From NCBI GenBank assembly GCA_002498725.1, contig DAIJ01000038.1, positions 13,607 to 35,890 of the forward strand: a stretch of 22,284 nucleotides of DNA. Direction: 5' to 3'. Below the pieces are notes generated by a model. It did no database searches. It saw nothing but the letters and a program-made list of their open reading frames with translations, and was not told where the DNA came from. The DNA is from Euryarchaeota archaeon UBA23. Lineage in GTDB: Archaea; Thermoplasmatota; Poseidoniia; Poseidoniales; Thalassarchaeaceae. Both the position numbers and the translations under genes were made by a program. Shown here one piece after another: positions 7,469 through 13,799 of this stretch (the first letter of the stretch is position 1; every line of letters begins with the position of its first letter).

Positions 7469-8041
7469 TTAAGCAACATCTACTCTTATATCAAGCCAGT
7501 TATATTCTAATTTAGACGATTTCAGCCCACTTAAATGATCACCCAATTTCAGTTCATCATCACTTACAATTCCTCTACTACGCAGTACACCAACTGCGGA
7601 ATGAACTGCCGATCTAGATCGGCCAAGATCTCGAGCTAAGGAGGCCTGACTTTTTGGCGCATCAGATCTTGTGAGCCTTGAAACAATTGCACGTTGTAAT
7701 TCCGACAAACCCACTGGAAGCATCGATGCTGCTTGAGCATCATCAGTGACTCCTGTACCAATCAAAATTTCCACTTGAGCAGGTGCTCCAGAATAGTAAC
7801 AAGTTCTTCCATTAACTGACATCGTAGTAACCGAACTCTCTGAGATTAGAACATCTAGATGATATCTTAATGTCCCATTAGCGGCATCCAATCTTCTTTG
7901 TAATTCTCTAAAATGAATTCCTGGAGACCTATCTAATGTAGACATTATTCTCATTCTCAGAGGATTTTTCCACTCCTCACGAGGCGCTGATAAGGTACCC
8001 TGCACAGTAGGTGGAATAAATGTGATCGGAAGGCTACTCAT
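7469..8041 (-). CDS. Two-domain winged-helix transcription regulator, ArsR/MarR-like
   Basis: With the start at 8041 the protein has 190 residues. Winged helix 1 (residues 27-83) is RMRIMSTLDRSPGIHFRELQRRLDAANGTLRYHLDVLISES, the form common in archaeal regulators, with recognition helix NGTLRYHLDVL and a wing ending in GRTCYYSG. Winged helix 2 (about 112-162) is GLSELQRAIVSRLTRSDAPKSQASLARDLGRSRSAVHSAVGVLRSRGIVS. No ligand domain or membrane segment remains if this start is used. The frame is open back to a TTG at 8200, but that extension is hydrophobic, Cys-containing and without a ribosome-binding site. A TATA-like GTAAATAG element 23-30 nt upstream of 8041 supports a leaderless start there. 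ATGs at 8122 and 8173 are alternatives. The gene follows the HxlR gene on the same strand. Confidence 0.8.
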   Translation of the reverse strand: MSSLPITFIPPTVQGTLSAPREEWKNPLRMRIMSTLDRSPGIHFRELQRRLDAANGTLRYHLDVLISESSVTTMSVNGRTCYYSGAPAQVEILIGTGVTDDAQAASMLPVGLSELQRAIVSRLTRSDAPKSQASLARDLGRSRSAVHSAVGVLRSRGIVSDDELKLGDHLSGLKSSKLEYNWLDIRVDVA

Positions 8042-8063
8042 ACCAAATATAGACCCCGTCACA

Positions 8064-8071
8064 GTAAATAG
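8064..8071 (-). promoter_or_regulatory. Candidate TATA box for the two-domain winged-helix gene
   Basis: On the minus strand this reads CTATTTAC, centred about 27 nt before the ATG at 8041. That is the spacing for a leaderless archaeal transcript, and it is the main reason for choosing 8041 over the upstream TTG/ATG candidates. It is an imperfect match to TTTATATA. Confidence 0.4.
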
Positions 8072-8196
8072 GGCCTTTACGAACAAAGATGGCTGACTGC
8101 GCCACTGTTCGACCAATGCCATAAGTAACAATTTCAACAAATAGGCTTTGAAACATGCGGTTTCTTGAATCATCTTCGCATCGTAAACAGATGTAT

Positions 8197-8652
8197 TCAA
8201 TTATCTTCGATAACAAGTTCCTTACTTATTTTCATATAAGCAACTAGAGGCCCCAAAAGTCTCCCACAAGTTCTACCATGAGATGTTAGTCTGTAAGTAA
8301 CTCTTATTGGAGGTCCTTCTTCAACGATCCTTTCTACTAATCGATGATCTTGACAGGTAGTTAATTTATCTGAAAGAGTTCTCGATGAGATTCCTCTCAG
8401 TAGATTTCTTAGTTCATTGAAGCGCCTATCTCCAGCGATATACAATGCAGCTAGAATTTCTATTGTCCATCTAGATGAGAACATCTCAAAAGCATCTACA
8501 GCAGCATCTACTTCCCAACCAATATCAACTTCATCGTCATAATATGAAGCAAAAATTTGTCTAATGCTCCGACCATTTTTTTGGACCCTTTCTATTGATC
8601 TCTGAATCTCATCAAAATCGTTACTTTGTAATGCCATCGGCGTTCTAGACAT
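8197..8652 (-). CDS. HxlR-family winged-helix transcription regulator
   Basis: A 151-residue DNA-binding protein of the HxlR family, whose members bind palindromic operators as dimers, often in their own promoters and in response to redox or small molecules. The HxlR core runs from about residue 56: FEMFSSRWTIEILAALYIAGDRRFNELRNLLRGISSRTLSDKLTTCQDHRLVERIVEEGPPIRVTYRLTSHGRTCGRLLGPL. The N-terminal 50 residues are an extra acidic, helical segment not usual for the family (typical length 100-130). Cys100 and Cys129 are present, but the N-terminal redox Cys of HypR-type members is not. The frame is open to 8715, but a TATA box at 8683-8691 lies inside that extension, so the ATG at 8652 is chosen. 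It is divergent from the small-ORF pair. Confidence 0.9.
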   Translation of the reverse strand: MSRTPMALQSNDFDEIQRSIERVQKNGRSIRQIFASYYDDEVDIGWEVDAAVDAFEMFSSRWTIEILAALYIAGDRRFNELRNLLRGISSRTLSDKLTTCQDHRLVERIVEEGPPIRVTYRLTSHGRTCGRLLGPLVAYMKISKELVIEDN

Positions 8653-8682
8653 ATTAAACAGGTTACGGACAAGGCATCTAGT

Positions 8683-8691
8683 GTATAAAAT
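8683..8691 (-). promoter_or_regulatory. TATA box of the HxlR gene
   Basis: The minus strand reads ATTTTATAC, a good archaeal TATA element centred about 35 nt before the ATG at 8652, which predicts a leader of about 10 nt. It overlaps the inner end of the inverted repeat at 8690-8705, so a protein bound there would compete with TBP/TFB. Confidence 0.6.
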
Positions 8692-8705
8692 GCACCTCAG
8701 TGCAT
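8690..8705. promoter_or_regulatory. Perfect palindrome ATGCAC-CTCA-GTGCAT, candidate HxlR operator
   Basis: Six-base arms are exactly complementary with a 4-bp centre. On the HxlR (minus) strand it sits directly upstream of, and abuts, the TATA box, where the BRE would be. On the other side the TATA of the divergent small-ORF unit lies about 20 bp away. HxlR proteins bind such dyads as dimers, so autoregulation and control of the divergent unit is a reasonable inference. Confidence 0.55.
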
Positions 8706-8724
8706 ACTGCATCACTTATGAATT

Positions 8725-8733
8725 CATATATAC
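8725..8733 (+). promoter_or_regulatory. Candidate TATA box for the divergent small-ORF unit
   Basis: CATATATAC is a strong TATA-like element. Start of transcription would be near 8754 with a leader of about 40 nt carrying the ribosome-binding site at 8783-8790. It lies downstream of the ATG at 8718, which argues that the longer 48-codon reading of the first small ORF is not used. Confidence 0.5.
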
Positions 8734-8782
8734 AACTCTGCTCGTTAAGTGTGAAAATTGCAGCGAGTTGCAATATAACACC

Positions 8783-8790
8783 GGAAGTGA
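8783..8790 (+). promoter_or_regulatory. Ribosome-binding site GGAAGTGA of small ORF 1
   Basis: One mismatch from the ideal archaeal GGAGGTGA, ending 5 nt before the ATG at 8796. It decides in favour of the 22-residue reading. Confidence 0.55.
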
Positions 8791-8795
8791 ATATA

Positions 8796-8864
8796 ATGGA
8801 TAAATGGCTAGAGAATTGGATCGATGAAGTAATGGATAATTGGAATAAAGAGGTGATCTCTTGA
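8796..8864 (+). CDS. Small ORF 1: acidic, Trp-rich 22-residue peptide
   Basis: A very short ORF encoding a peptide with three Trp and a net charge of about -4 (six acidic, two basic residues). It is built as two imperfect 12-codon halves that both start with MD(K/N)W. The matching DNA units at 8796-8807 and 8832-8843 differ at one base. Spacing of Trp and Ile/Val at three to four residues suggests an amphipathic helix. Support for translation is a GGAAGTGA site 5 nt upstream, a TATA box about 67 nt upstream, and a TTGA overlap with the next small ORF, which itself has a near-perfect ribosome-binding site. No family is recognised. A longer 48-codon form from 8718 is possible but less likely. 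Expression is unproven. Confidence 0.45.
   Translation: MDKWLENWIDEVMDNWNKEVIS
8850..8858 (+). promoter_or_regulatory. Ribosome-binding site GAGGTGATC of small ORF 2
   Basis: Nine bases complementary to the archaeal 16S 3' end, lying inside the end of small ORF 1, with the core GAGG 7 nt before the TTG at 8861. It is the same kind of site as that of the ABC permease TTG start at 19642. Confidence 0.6.
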
Positions 8865-8947
8865 GTTGGAAGAAATTCAGAAATCAATTAATTAGGGGTA
8901 TGGTAGATGTTCGTGCACCACCTTGGAATCGTTACCCTCGTCGATAA
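8861..8947 (+). CDS. Small ORF 2: basic 28-residue peptide
   Basis: It starts at a TTG that overlaps the stop of small ORF 1 (TTGA) and ends 2 nt before the stop of the convergent fatty-acid gene. The peptide has eight Lys/Arg and one Asp (net about +7), a helical front half (SWKKFRNQLIRGMV) and a Pro/Arg-rich tail (RAPPWNRYPRR). Its opposite charge to the acidic partner suggests the two could bind each other, or that this one binds nucleic acid or membrane. Evidence for translation is the strong ribosome-binding site and stop-start overlap, which imply coupling. It has no family match that I recognise. It could instead be the non-functional remnant of a longer gene. Confidence 0.5.
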   Translation: MSWKKFRNQLIRGMVDVRAPPWNRYPRR

Positions 8948-8949
8948 AA

Positions 8950-11025
8950 TCATTGATTTGTGTAGTTAGGTCTGCGTCCTTCTATTAGAGCGCTTAATCC
9001 TTCTAGAGCGTCTGCAGTGCAAAAGATATCCTCAAGGCTAGATAACTCAAGTGCCAATCCAGCCTCTAAATTTCCATCCGTTTGGACCGCTTCGTCTAGG
9101 AGTTTGCTGGCCATTCGTAAAGCAATGGGTGCTGTGCGGCTGAGTGATTTCAGTTGTCGGCTCACATTGCGATCATCTTCATCAAAGCCTTCAGGGCAGG
9201 AACCATTCAGTAAAGCAGGTATGTTTGCATCGCTGAAAAATGAACTTGCAAATTTAGCTACAGGGTGCTCGGTATTCATTGGGGTACCAGGATACTTGTT
9301 TGATGGCTTTCCTTGATTAGCTATAGTTAGAACTGTAGAATTGACGTCTGCAGGGTCAACTAGATGAGTCAAAATCCCCAATGCAGATGCAATTTTTGAG
9401 TCCATAAAGTTCCCCGCTAGAACAGCCCATCGAGCCGCTTCAACACCACAGATTCGAACCGTTCTTTGTGTGCCACCAAGGCCTGGATAAATGCCAATAT
9501 TTGTTTCAGGAAATCTGAATTGACTTCGTCTTGTACCAATTCGGTAATCACATGCTAGTGCGAGCTCCAATCCTCCTCCCAATGCTAAACCTGTGGTTAA
9601 GGCAATCGTGGTTTTGGGGCTGCTCTCAAGTTTGTTCAGAACAGCGTGACCATTTGCCGTAAATTCGTAGATATCGTGAAAAGCATTTGCACGCAACTTG
9701 TCAACGAAGAATTTGACATCTGCACCAGCGACGAATGCTTTTCCTGCACCTTCCAAAACAATCGTTTGAACAGAATTATTTGAATTCAAATCATCTAGTA
9801 CTGAACCCAGTTGTACCACCAAGGTTTCATTCAGGGCATTCATGGCTTCTGGTCGGTTCAATCGAACGGTTGCTACAGAGCCAGTTAGCTCAACATCGAC
9901 ATAGTTGAATTCCCAAGCATGACCGCTTTCAGCTTTGGTTCCGAAAAATGGAGGCAAGTCGAATTCGGCTAGAGTGGCGTAAGCGGTAGCCATTCTGTAG
10001 GCATCATTTACACCAATTGCATTCATGATTTCAAATGGGCCTTTCATCCAACGTAGACCCACTTTTGCACCGCGATCTACATCTTCCATTGAGCAGATTT
10101 CTTCAGCAACAATTTGACTGCAGACTGCAAATACTTGTCCAAGTAAACGCTCGGAAATGACTGTAGCAATTTCTTCAGTACAATCGGTCTCGTCTCCAAT
10201 TTCCCACATTACCCCCTTCTCAACCAAGTCGCATAGGTTCTGGGCACCGGTGTAGCGAGGGGTTTTGAGCTGCTCTGCAAGATAATTTGTTGAATGTAGA
10301 GCAATGGGAGGTCCGGTCAAATTCATCAGTGCGAATGGCCCCATTCCAATTTCAAACGCTTCACAAGCGACGGCATCAATTTGTGCCGTTGTCGCCACTC
10401 CTTCTTCCAACAATAGACAAGCCTCATTTAGCCAAGGAACAAAGAATCGATTGACTACAAATCCAGGACGATCCTTGCACACGATAACAACTTTGCCTAT
10501 TGTCTTGCAGTACTGTTCTACAGCATCAAGAGATTCCTTCGAAGTTGTCTCTGCCGGAATAATTTCAATCAATCGATTTTTTGCAGGGTGATAGAAAAAA
10601 TGTAAGCCAACGAATCTATCAGGTCTCCCAGAAGCCTCTGCTAACTTGTTTACACTAAGTGATGAGGTGTTTGAGGCAAGAATAGTTTGTTTATCACATA
10701 CTTCGTTAAGGGTTGTGAAGACCTCATTTTTAATCTCAAAATCCTCAAAAACGGCTTCAATAACCAAGTCCGTTTTAGGATTTACATTCTCAGTGCCAAT
10801 AATTCCTTTAATCCGATTCTGAATTTCCTCGACTTGTGCTTCAGAGAAGATTCGTCTCTCTACGGCTTCACCTAACAAAGTTGCAATTATTGATTGTCCT
10901 CGTTCAACCCATTTCTCTTCTCGATCGACCATTTGTACATTGAATCTCTCCTGAGCTGATTTTTGGGCGATTCCAGAGCCCATGTTCCCTGCTCCTATGA
11001 TGGCTACACTCTCGATGGGTTGCAT
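8950..11025 (-). CDS. Fused 3-hydroxyacyl-CoA dehydrogenase / enoyl-CoA hydratase
   Basis: A bifunctional beta-oxidation-type enzyme of 691 residues, with the dehydrogenase N-terminal and the hydratase C-terminal. This is the archaeal/Actinobacterial order and the reverse of FadB/FadJ. NAD is bound by IIGAGNMGSG (residues 9-18). The dehydrogenase catalytic set is complete and correctly spaced against mammalian HADH: Ser121, His142, Glu154, Asn192. The family's HFFNP is changed to HFFYHP. The C-terminal dehydrogenase domain follows, with a second weaker copy to about residue 355. The hydratase (about 375-691) has oxyanion loop GKAFVAGADVK, Glu487 in LALGGGLELALAC and Glu507 in FPETNIGIYPG. The two acids are 20 apart as in rat crotonase (144/164), so both activities should be intact. 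It would convert enoyl-CoA to 3-ketoacyl-CoA, or run in reverse. It is divergent from the surface-protein operon. Confidence 0.95.
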   Translation of the reverse strand: MQPIESVAIIGAGNMGSGIAQKSAQERFNVQMVDREEKWVERGQSIIATLLGEAVERRIFSEAQVEEIQNRIKGIIGTENVNPKTDLVIEAVFEDFEIKNEVFTTLNEVCDKQTILASNTSSLSVNKLAEASGRPDRFVGLHFFYHPAKNRLIEIIPAETTSKESLDAVEQYCKTIGKVVIVCKDRPGFVVNRFFVPWLNEACLLLEEGVATTAQIDAVACEAFEIGMGPFALMNLTGPPIALHSTNYLAEQLKTPRYTGAQNLCDLVEKGVMWEIGDETDCTEEIATVISERLLGQVFAVCSQIVAEEICSMEDVDRGAKVGLRWMKGPFEIMNAIGVNDAYRMATAYATLAEFDLPPFFGTKAESGHAWEFNYVDVELTGSVATVRLNRPEAMNALNETLVVQLGSVLDDLNSNNSVQTIVLEGAGKAFVAGADVKFFVDKLRANAFHDIYEFTANGHAVLNKLESSPKTTIALTTGLALGGGLELALACDYRIGTRRSQFRFPETNIGIYPGLGGTQRTVRICGVEAARWAVLAGNFMDSKIASALGILTHLVDPADVNSTVLTIANQGKPSNKYPGTPMNTEHPVAKFASSFFSDANIPALLNGSCPEGFDEDDRNVSRQLKSLSRTAPIALRMASKLLDEAVQTDGNLEAGLALELSSLEDIFCTADALEGLSALIEGRRPNYTNQ

Positions 11026-11090
11026 AGTGTATCGAGTTCATTCATACCAATGAAGCCACCGATTGAATCACTTCCGAAGTAAGTAGACAA

Positions 11091-13799
11091 TTGAGGTCTT
11101 TAGCCGAACATTCTATCAGAGCGATTATCGGTAGCCACAATGTGGTTGGGTCTAGGCGAGTCGCTGTTGTCATTGTACTACTTCTTCTAGTTTCCACTAG
11201 TCAAGTGGCATTTGCTTATTCAACAGGTAAAACTGGAAGTTCAACTTCAGGTTGCAGTTGTCATGGCGCTAGTGCATCCATATCTCCCTCATTGACTGGT
11301 TTACCTTGGGGAGCAGGAGGATACACACCTGGTGCCACTTACTCTCTGTATTGGGATGGAGGTCCACATGTACAAGGCGATGGTGGTTTTAATTTAGATG
11401 CAAGTTCTGGAACTTGGTCCAATCTTGGGACGCATGTAAAGTTACAGAATGGTGAATTGACACACACCATTGATCTCTCACGATCTTGGTCAGCTGATTG
11501 GACTGCTCCAGTTGCAGGAACCGGCAGTGTAGATTTTGATCTTGCAGTGCTATACGCCAATGGTAATGGCCAAACATCAGGCGACTCATGGGGTACAGGC
11601 ACTTGGAGGCTTAGTGAATCCTCATCTGGAAGCAATACTCCTCCTGAGGTTCAGAATATTTCTTATGTTCCTGATCAACCAACTAAAGCTACTCTTTTAT
11701 CTGTTGAATATGACTATTTTGATGCTGATGGTGATTCAGAACAGGGAACACAGATAAGGTGGGTTTTAGATGGTCTAAATGTAAGTGCTCTAAATGATCA
11801 AAAAATAATTACTCAGGATTGGCTGAATAAGGGACAAGTTTGGGAATGCACTGTTACAGTAAAAGACGGACAAGATTTTGGTAATCCGATTAATCTAGGT
11901 CCAATTATTATCAATAATACCCTACCTATAGCAAGAAACTTAGAACTAAATCCAGAGAACCCAATAGATACTGATGAATTAATTTTGGATTATGAGTACT
12001 TTGACTTGGACGGAGATGCTCAACAATTAACTCAGATTAGATGGTATTTAGATGGTGCAAGAATTTCAGAACTTGACGATGAAGATCGAGTAAATCCTCT
12101 GATGATACGAAGTGGCGACCAATGGGAAGCATCCGTAACTCCTCATGATGGTGAAGAGTTTGGAAACACTGTATTTACTGGAGTAGTTGTAATTGGTTCT
12201 TCCAATAATCCTCCGATAGCAACTGCCTATGTTTCTCCAGTTGGAAATGCAAAGACTGATGACGCTCTACAAGTAGTTGTTGGCTGGACAGATCCTGATG
12301 GAGATAATGTTCAACAGACTGAGATTAGATGGCTTAGAAATGGTATTCAATATTCTGCTTACAACGATCTGTCATATGTCTTATCTGAATCTACTTCTAA
12401 GGGAGATATGTGGATGGCAAGGGTCCGTGTTAGTGATGGGCTTCTCTGGTCAAATTGGGTAGAAACTAATTCTATTGAGATTCTAAACACTCCACCTCAA
12501 GTTACATCGATAAAGATGCTTCCTGAGGGAATATTAACAGCCAATAAAAACCTAAGTGTAGTTTGGGAGCAAAATGATATCGATGGCGATCCTGAAACAA
12601 ATAGTCTGATTAGATGGTGGGTTGATGGAGATTGGATTCAGAAATATGATGGCTGGACATCCATTCCTTACATCGAAACAATCCGTGATCAAAGTTGGTC
12701 TGTACAAGTAATTCCTGGTGATGGTGAAGATTTAGGAACAAGCATGAAGACCAATTCTCGTTATATTGAAAATGGCCCTCCTTCTATTCCTAATATTTGG
12801 CTCGGTAATGCAGATTCGTCATATCAAGGATCAATGACTGATAGACCTGTAGCTCCTTTAGTACCTGCAAATTCTTTGTCTCCTTTAGCAGTAAATGTAG
12901 CTTCTATAGATCTCGATGATGAGCCAGTTTTATTTTCAATTTCATGGCTTAGAAATGGATTTGCAGTTCCTGATTTAGAAAACGTCTGGTTAATTCCAGC
13001 AGAACGTTTAGAGCCAGGCCAAATATGGACTGCTAACGTTTTAGCAAGTGATCCATGGGGTTTGAATACTAGCTCATCATTGGACATAGAAATTGCAAAC
13101 ACGATTCCTCAGGCTGCTTATGTAATCGATCCTCAACCACCAATTGCAGGAGCATATATGGTAATTGATGGATCTGTTTCTAATGATCTCGATGGAGAAG
13201 TAGTTTCGTGGTTTTGGACAATTGATGATTTTTCTTATACAGGTCAGAAAGTTTCTATTCAATTAGGTGAGGGCTCTCATTCAGTTTATCTTAGTGTTGT
13301 AGATGATAGTGGAGGTTCTTCTAATACATCTGGTATAATAAATTTTGAAAATGTTATCACAATTAATAATCTAGAAGCCTCGATGTCCGGAGCGAATGTT
13401 GAATTAACTTGGAATTGGAATGGACCCGATAGTACATTCAGAATATACCGTTCCACTTCCTCATTCGGTGGAGATATTTCATCTTCAGGACTTCCTTTAC
13501 CAAGTGGATTAGAACCAATTGGAATAACTAGAGAAACAAGTTGGAGTGAATCTGCGCCAGTTGCAAGTATTCTAAATTATGTAGTGACCGCTGAAGTTTC
13601 TGGTCAAGAAGTAGTTTGGATGTTTGAATTAGAAAATATGGTTTCTGTTAATGCCACAGATGCTCCACTATATATTGACAGTGAACCAACAGGTTCGCTT
13701 CAATTATTATCATTGCCATTAGCAATAATCATGCTATTATTGGGTATGTTAAGTATAGCACTAACTGTAGTACAATACCGACGGAGAATAAACACATGA
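11091..13799 (+). CDS. Large membrane-anchored surface protein: Reeler/choice-of-anchor-V-like domain, Ig-like repeats, CxCH motif
   Basis: A 902-residue exported protein. A signal peptide (hydrophobic about 24-37, likely cut after AFA42) precedes Cys55-Ser-Cys57-His58. A domain of about 120 residues then resembles the choice-of-anchor V/Reeler group (GGYTPGATYSLYW, GFNLDASSGTW, WTAPVAGTGSVDFDLAVLYANGNGQTSGD). Four Ig-like repeats of about 95 residues follow, each with a DxDGD loop (211-215, 305-309, 401-405, 496-500), an IRW-x-x-x-G strand and a W-x-(A/C/V)-x-V near the end. Next are a divergent fifth repeat, a PKD-like domain (675-755) and an FN3-like domain (757-855). One TM helix (about 870-895) and a basic tail (YRRRINT) complete it. 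The DxDGD loops probably bind calcium. The only start codons are non-ATG: TTG at 11091 or GTG at 11142, the latter giving a tidier signal peptide. First gene of a three-gene operon. Confidence 0.88.
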   Translation: MRSLAEHSIRAIIGSHNVVGSRRVAVVIVLLLLVSTSQVAFAYSTGKTGSSTSGCSCHGASASISPSLTGLPWGAGGYTPGATYSLYWDGGPHVQGDGGFNLDASSGTWSNLGTHVKLQNGELTHTIDLSRSWSADWTAPVAGTGSVDFDLAVLYANGNGQTSGDSWGTGTWRLSESSSGSNTPPEVQNISYVPDQPTKATLLSVEYDYFDADGDSEQGTQIRWVLDGLNVSALNDQKIITQDWLNKGQVWECTVTVKDGQDFGNPINLGPIIINNTLPIARNLELNPENPIDTDELILDYEYFDLDGDAQQLTQIRWYLDGARISELDDEDRVNPLMIRSGDQWEASVTPHDGEEFGNTVFTGVVVIGSSNNPPIATAYVSPVGNAKTDDALQVVVGWTDPDGDNVQQTEIRWLRNGIQYSAYNDLSYVLSESTSKGDMWMARVRVSDGLLWSNWVETNSIEILNTPPQVTSIKMLPEGILTANKNLSVVWEQNDIDGDPETNSLIRWWVDGDWIQKYDGWTSIPYIETIRDQSWSVQVIPGDGEDLGTSMKTNSRYIENGPPSIPNIWLGNADSSYQGSMTDRPVAPLVPANSLSPLAVNVASIDLDDEPVLFSISWLRNGFAVPDLENVWLIPAERLEPGQIWTANVLASDPWGLNTSSSLDIEIANTIPQAAYVIDPQPPIAGAYMVIDGSVSNDLDGEVVSWFWTIDDFSYTGQKVSIQLGEGSHSVYLSVVDDSGGSSNTSGIINFENVITINNLEASMSGANVELTWNWNGPDSTFRIYRSTSSFGGDISSSGLPLPSGLEPIGITRETSWSESAPVASILNYVVTAEVSGQEVVWMFELENMVSVNATDAPLYIDSEPTGSLQLLSLPLAIIMLLLGMLSIALTVVQYRRRINT
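11253..11264 (+). other. CxCH motif codons in surface protein 1
   Basis: These codons encode Cys-Ser-Cys-His at residues 55-58, 12 residues past the predicted signal cleavage. Family relatives usually show CxxCH here, so one residue is missing relative to a canonical c-heme site. Whether it binds heme, a metal or forms a disulfide is open. Confidence 0.6.

Noticed and set aside
8042..8200. N-terminal extension of the two-domain winged-helix gene up to a TTG overlapping the HxlR stop
   Set aside because: No ribosome-binding site precedes the TTG, the extension is hydrophobic and unlike a regulator, and a TATA-like element sits inside it.
8653..8715. Longer HxlR start at 8715
   Set aside because: The promoter TATA box at 8683-8691 lies within this extension, and the family core needs none of it.
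8718..8795. Longer 48-codon form of the first micro-ORF
   Set aside because: The ATG at 8718 precedes the best TATA box and lacks a ribosome-binding site, while the ATG at 8796 has one.
9017..10875. Several 60-100 codon + strand frames inside the fatty-acid enzyme gene
   Set aside because: They are antisense shadows of a strongly conserved enzyme with intact catalytic residues.
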